From Burhinus oedicnemus (lineage: Eukaryota > Chordata > Aves > Charadriiformes > Burhinidae), in contig VFFE01009068.1 of NCBI GenBank assembly GCA_008921705.1, positions 4,434,083 through 4,498,082 of the forward strand: a DNA stretch of 64,000 nt, given 5' to 3'. The notes under the pieces are model-generated. The model saw nothing but the letters and a program-made list of their open reading frames with translations. It had not been told where the DNA came from and ran no database searches. A program made the translations under genes and the position numbers. Positions 62,301 through 64,000 of the stretch are shown one piece after another. Position 1 is the stretch's first letter; each line of letters opens with the position of its first letter.

Positions 62301-64000
62301 AATGACTCTTTCCGTGGCAATCACCCCTATTATGCGTCACGCTCACAAAACCCTTGGCTGCAATACAATTCTGCTGCCTCAATTACAGTAAGCTGCACCT
62401 AAGGAAGAAGCAGAGCTGCAGTCAGTCCCACAGAAAAAGAAATCTTGAACTCCAGAGACAAATTCAATTATTCACAAAGAGAGCCTTTTCAGAAATGCTA
62501 GTGCACGAGCTCTTCCTGCCAGAGGCGAGGATGATTACCCTTGCAGACTGGTGTCCTCTAAACATTGCTTAAAGAAAGTGCTGCTCCCCAGTGAAAAAGA
62601 GATGGAGACTTTGAAGCAGGAATTTCATTAAAGAGTAAACTAACCTTTCAGGTTCGCTTGGCACAGAAACTCCGACTTTGTCATTGTGTTTTGGTTTTGA
62701 ACTTCTTTGAAAACCGTACTAATGAGATTGTAGCCGGCAGGCAACTTTGGCCACGGCACCTCATGGAGGGGCAGGCGAGTGGGTGGCATGGGCCGGGGGG
62801 GCAGCGTGGCAGGGGACAGGGCACTGAGGTGGGGCTGGGAACCCCACTGGGCTTTTTCAGCAACCCCCTGCTTCCTCCATCTCCCCTTCCCACCCTTAGC
62901 TCTTGTGCCTCTCGCCTGCTTGCAGCTCCTGGCTCTTCTGCATGAGGAGGAAAGGGAAAGGGGGTTTCCTATTCTGCTTTCTTCTCTTCCTCCTCCTTCA
63001 TGGCTACACGTGCGCCACATTGTGTTTGAAATAATGCAGCCTGGTTTCAGCTGGGGTGTTTAAGCAGTATGGCAAGGCGTACACACTTCCTTCTCAACAG
63101 CAATTTTTCCAGCTGGAAGATGTTTAAAGATCTGAACAGACTTTTCATCCCTTCTCCCTCACTGACAACTCAGACTAGGGGAGAAAACCAAGAACACCTC
63201 ATCCCGGCGGCCTCCCTGCTCCAGCCCAGCCTGCTGGGGCTGCTCCATTACCTTCCCTAGCTCCACCACCACCAGCAGCATTCAAGACAGCCCTTTCTAC
63301 AAATGTTTCATTTGCCATTACATCCTGAAGACATATTGAGGCCAAATCCAACCAGATGATGTCTCTTTAACTACACCTTTTGCTCATCCCATGGGTAATT
63401 ATTGCTTTCATCACTTTGTAAGGTAGGAACTTGCTTTTGAAGACTGCAAGTCAAAATGAATGGATAGACAAGAACTACAGCGCTTAAATGCTGTGGGAAA
63501 AATCTCTTCGTGACTGCTCCATGTTTACAGAACCTTTCAGATAAGGCACCACAGTGCCTTTTGGGAACGCAGGTGGATCACGTTGAAGTATCTTCTAGTG
63601 GTGAGTTCTTCTCCATGCACATCTCTAACTCTCCATTTCTATGATATAAGAAAGGGACTGCAAAAGCTGGCAGCAGTTTTTCTAATTACAAGGCCTAACT
63701 TACAGTCCATATTTCAGAGAAAGAGAACATACATTTGGGGATAAATTGAAGAGAATCAGCTCCCCCACCTTCTCTGCCATTCCAGCCGCAGGTCCCTGTG
63801 TGGTCCTTTGCTCCCGTTTGATGCCATTTCTGATCCATGATGGTCTGACAGTGTAAGCTGTTGAACATTCCATTGTGCAAAGACTCTGCTTGAGAAAGGG
63901 CTTTTCATAAACACAGCTTGTGGGGCTTTATTTTGAGGTCTGCATGAAAGAAGGAGTTGTGAAGACAAGTAATAGACCATTCGATCAGAAAGGAAAAGCT
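59301..64000. other. Upstream flank of CD96, no gene recognised
   Basis: No exon with recognisable homology and no known repeat family. A 17-bp motif CCATTTCCTCCCCAACT is repeated in tandem with a 22-bp period (60393-60409 and 60415-60431). Overlapping open frames of more than 220 codons on both strands at 60.0-60.9 kb have no features of a real protein. Confidence 0.6.

Overview
The window is vertebrate nuclear DNA, almost certainly from a bird. Two multi-exon genes have GT/AG introns and match vertebrate families. The interspersed repeats are CR1 LINE 3' ends and solo LTRs that begin with TGTCCTGGTTT, both typical of avian genomes. I cannot name the species. There are no bacterial-type operons, RNA genes or CRISPR arrays.

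Both genes lie on the minus strand, in the order and relative orientation I recall for human 3q13 (CD96 upstream, PLCXD2 downstream). PLCXD2 occupies about 1.6-21.2 kb. Its four coding exons (20922-21066, 6012-6472, 4575-4816, 1622-1784) join in frame into a 336-residue PI-PLC X-domain protein, read from a CpG-island promoter at about 20.8-22.0 kb. CD96 occupies about 30.5-59.1 kb. I reconstructed 15 coding exons whose splice phases all agree, giving a 597-residue type I receptor: signal peptide, three Ig domains, a Ser/Thr-rich stalk built from several small phase 1-1 exons, one transmembrane helix, and a short proline-rich tail with one candidate signalling tyrosine.

Layout: 1-1621 is PLCXD2 3' UTR or downstream sequence. 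1785-20921 is PLCXD2 introns, with a minus-strand solo LTR (10061-10580), a plus-strand CR1 (12405-13082) and two degraded CR1 tails. 21.3-30.4 kb is intergenic, with a CR1 split by a solo LTR (23300-24268) and a short GC-rich island carrying a strong CTCF-like motif (28366-28380). 30.5-59.1 kb is CD96, with a CR1 in intron 1 and a long (GAAA)n tract just upstream (in transcript sense) of a stalk exon. 59.1-64 kb is CD96 upstream sequence in which I recognise no gene.

The two genes are not known to act in one pathway. CD96 is an immunoreceptor of the nectin/PVR-binding group on T and NK cells, and PLCXD2 is a poorly characterised intracellular phospholipase-like protein. The points most worth a second look are the rewired CD96 tail, in which the ITIM-like tyrosine sits in a YxxM motif and the second mammalian tyrosine is gone, the cysteine cluster in Ig domain 1, the modular stalk exons, and the CTCF-like site between the genes.
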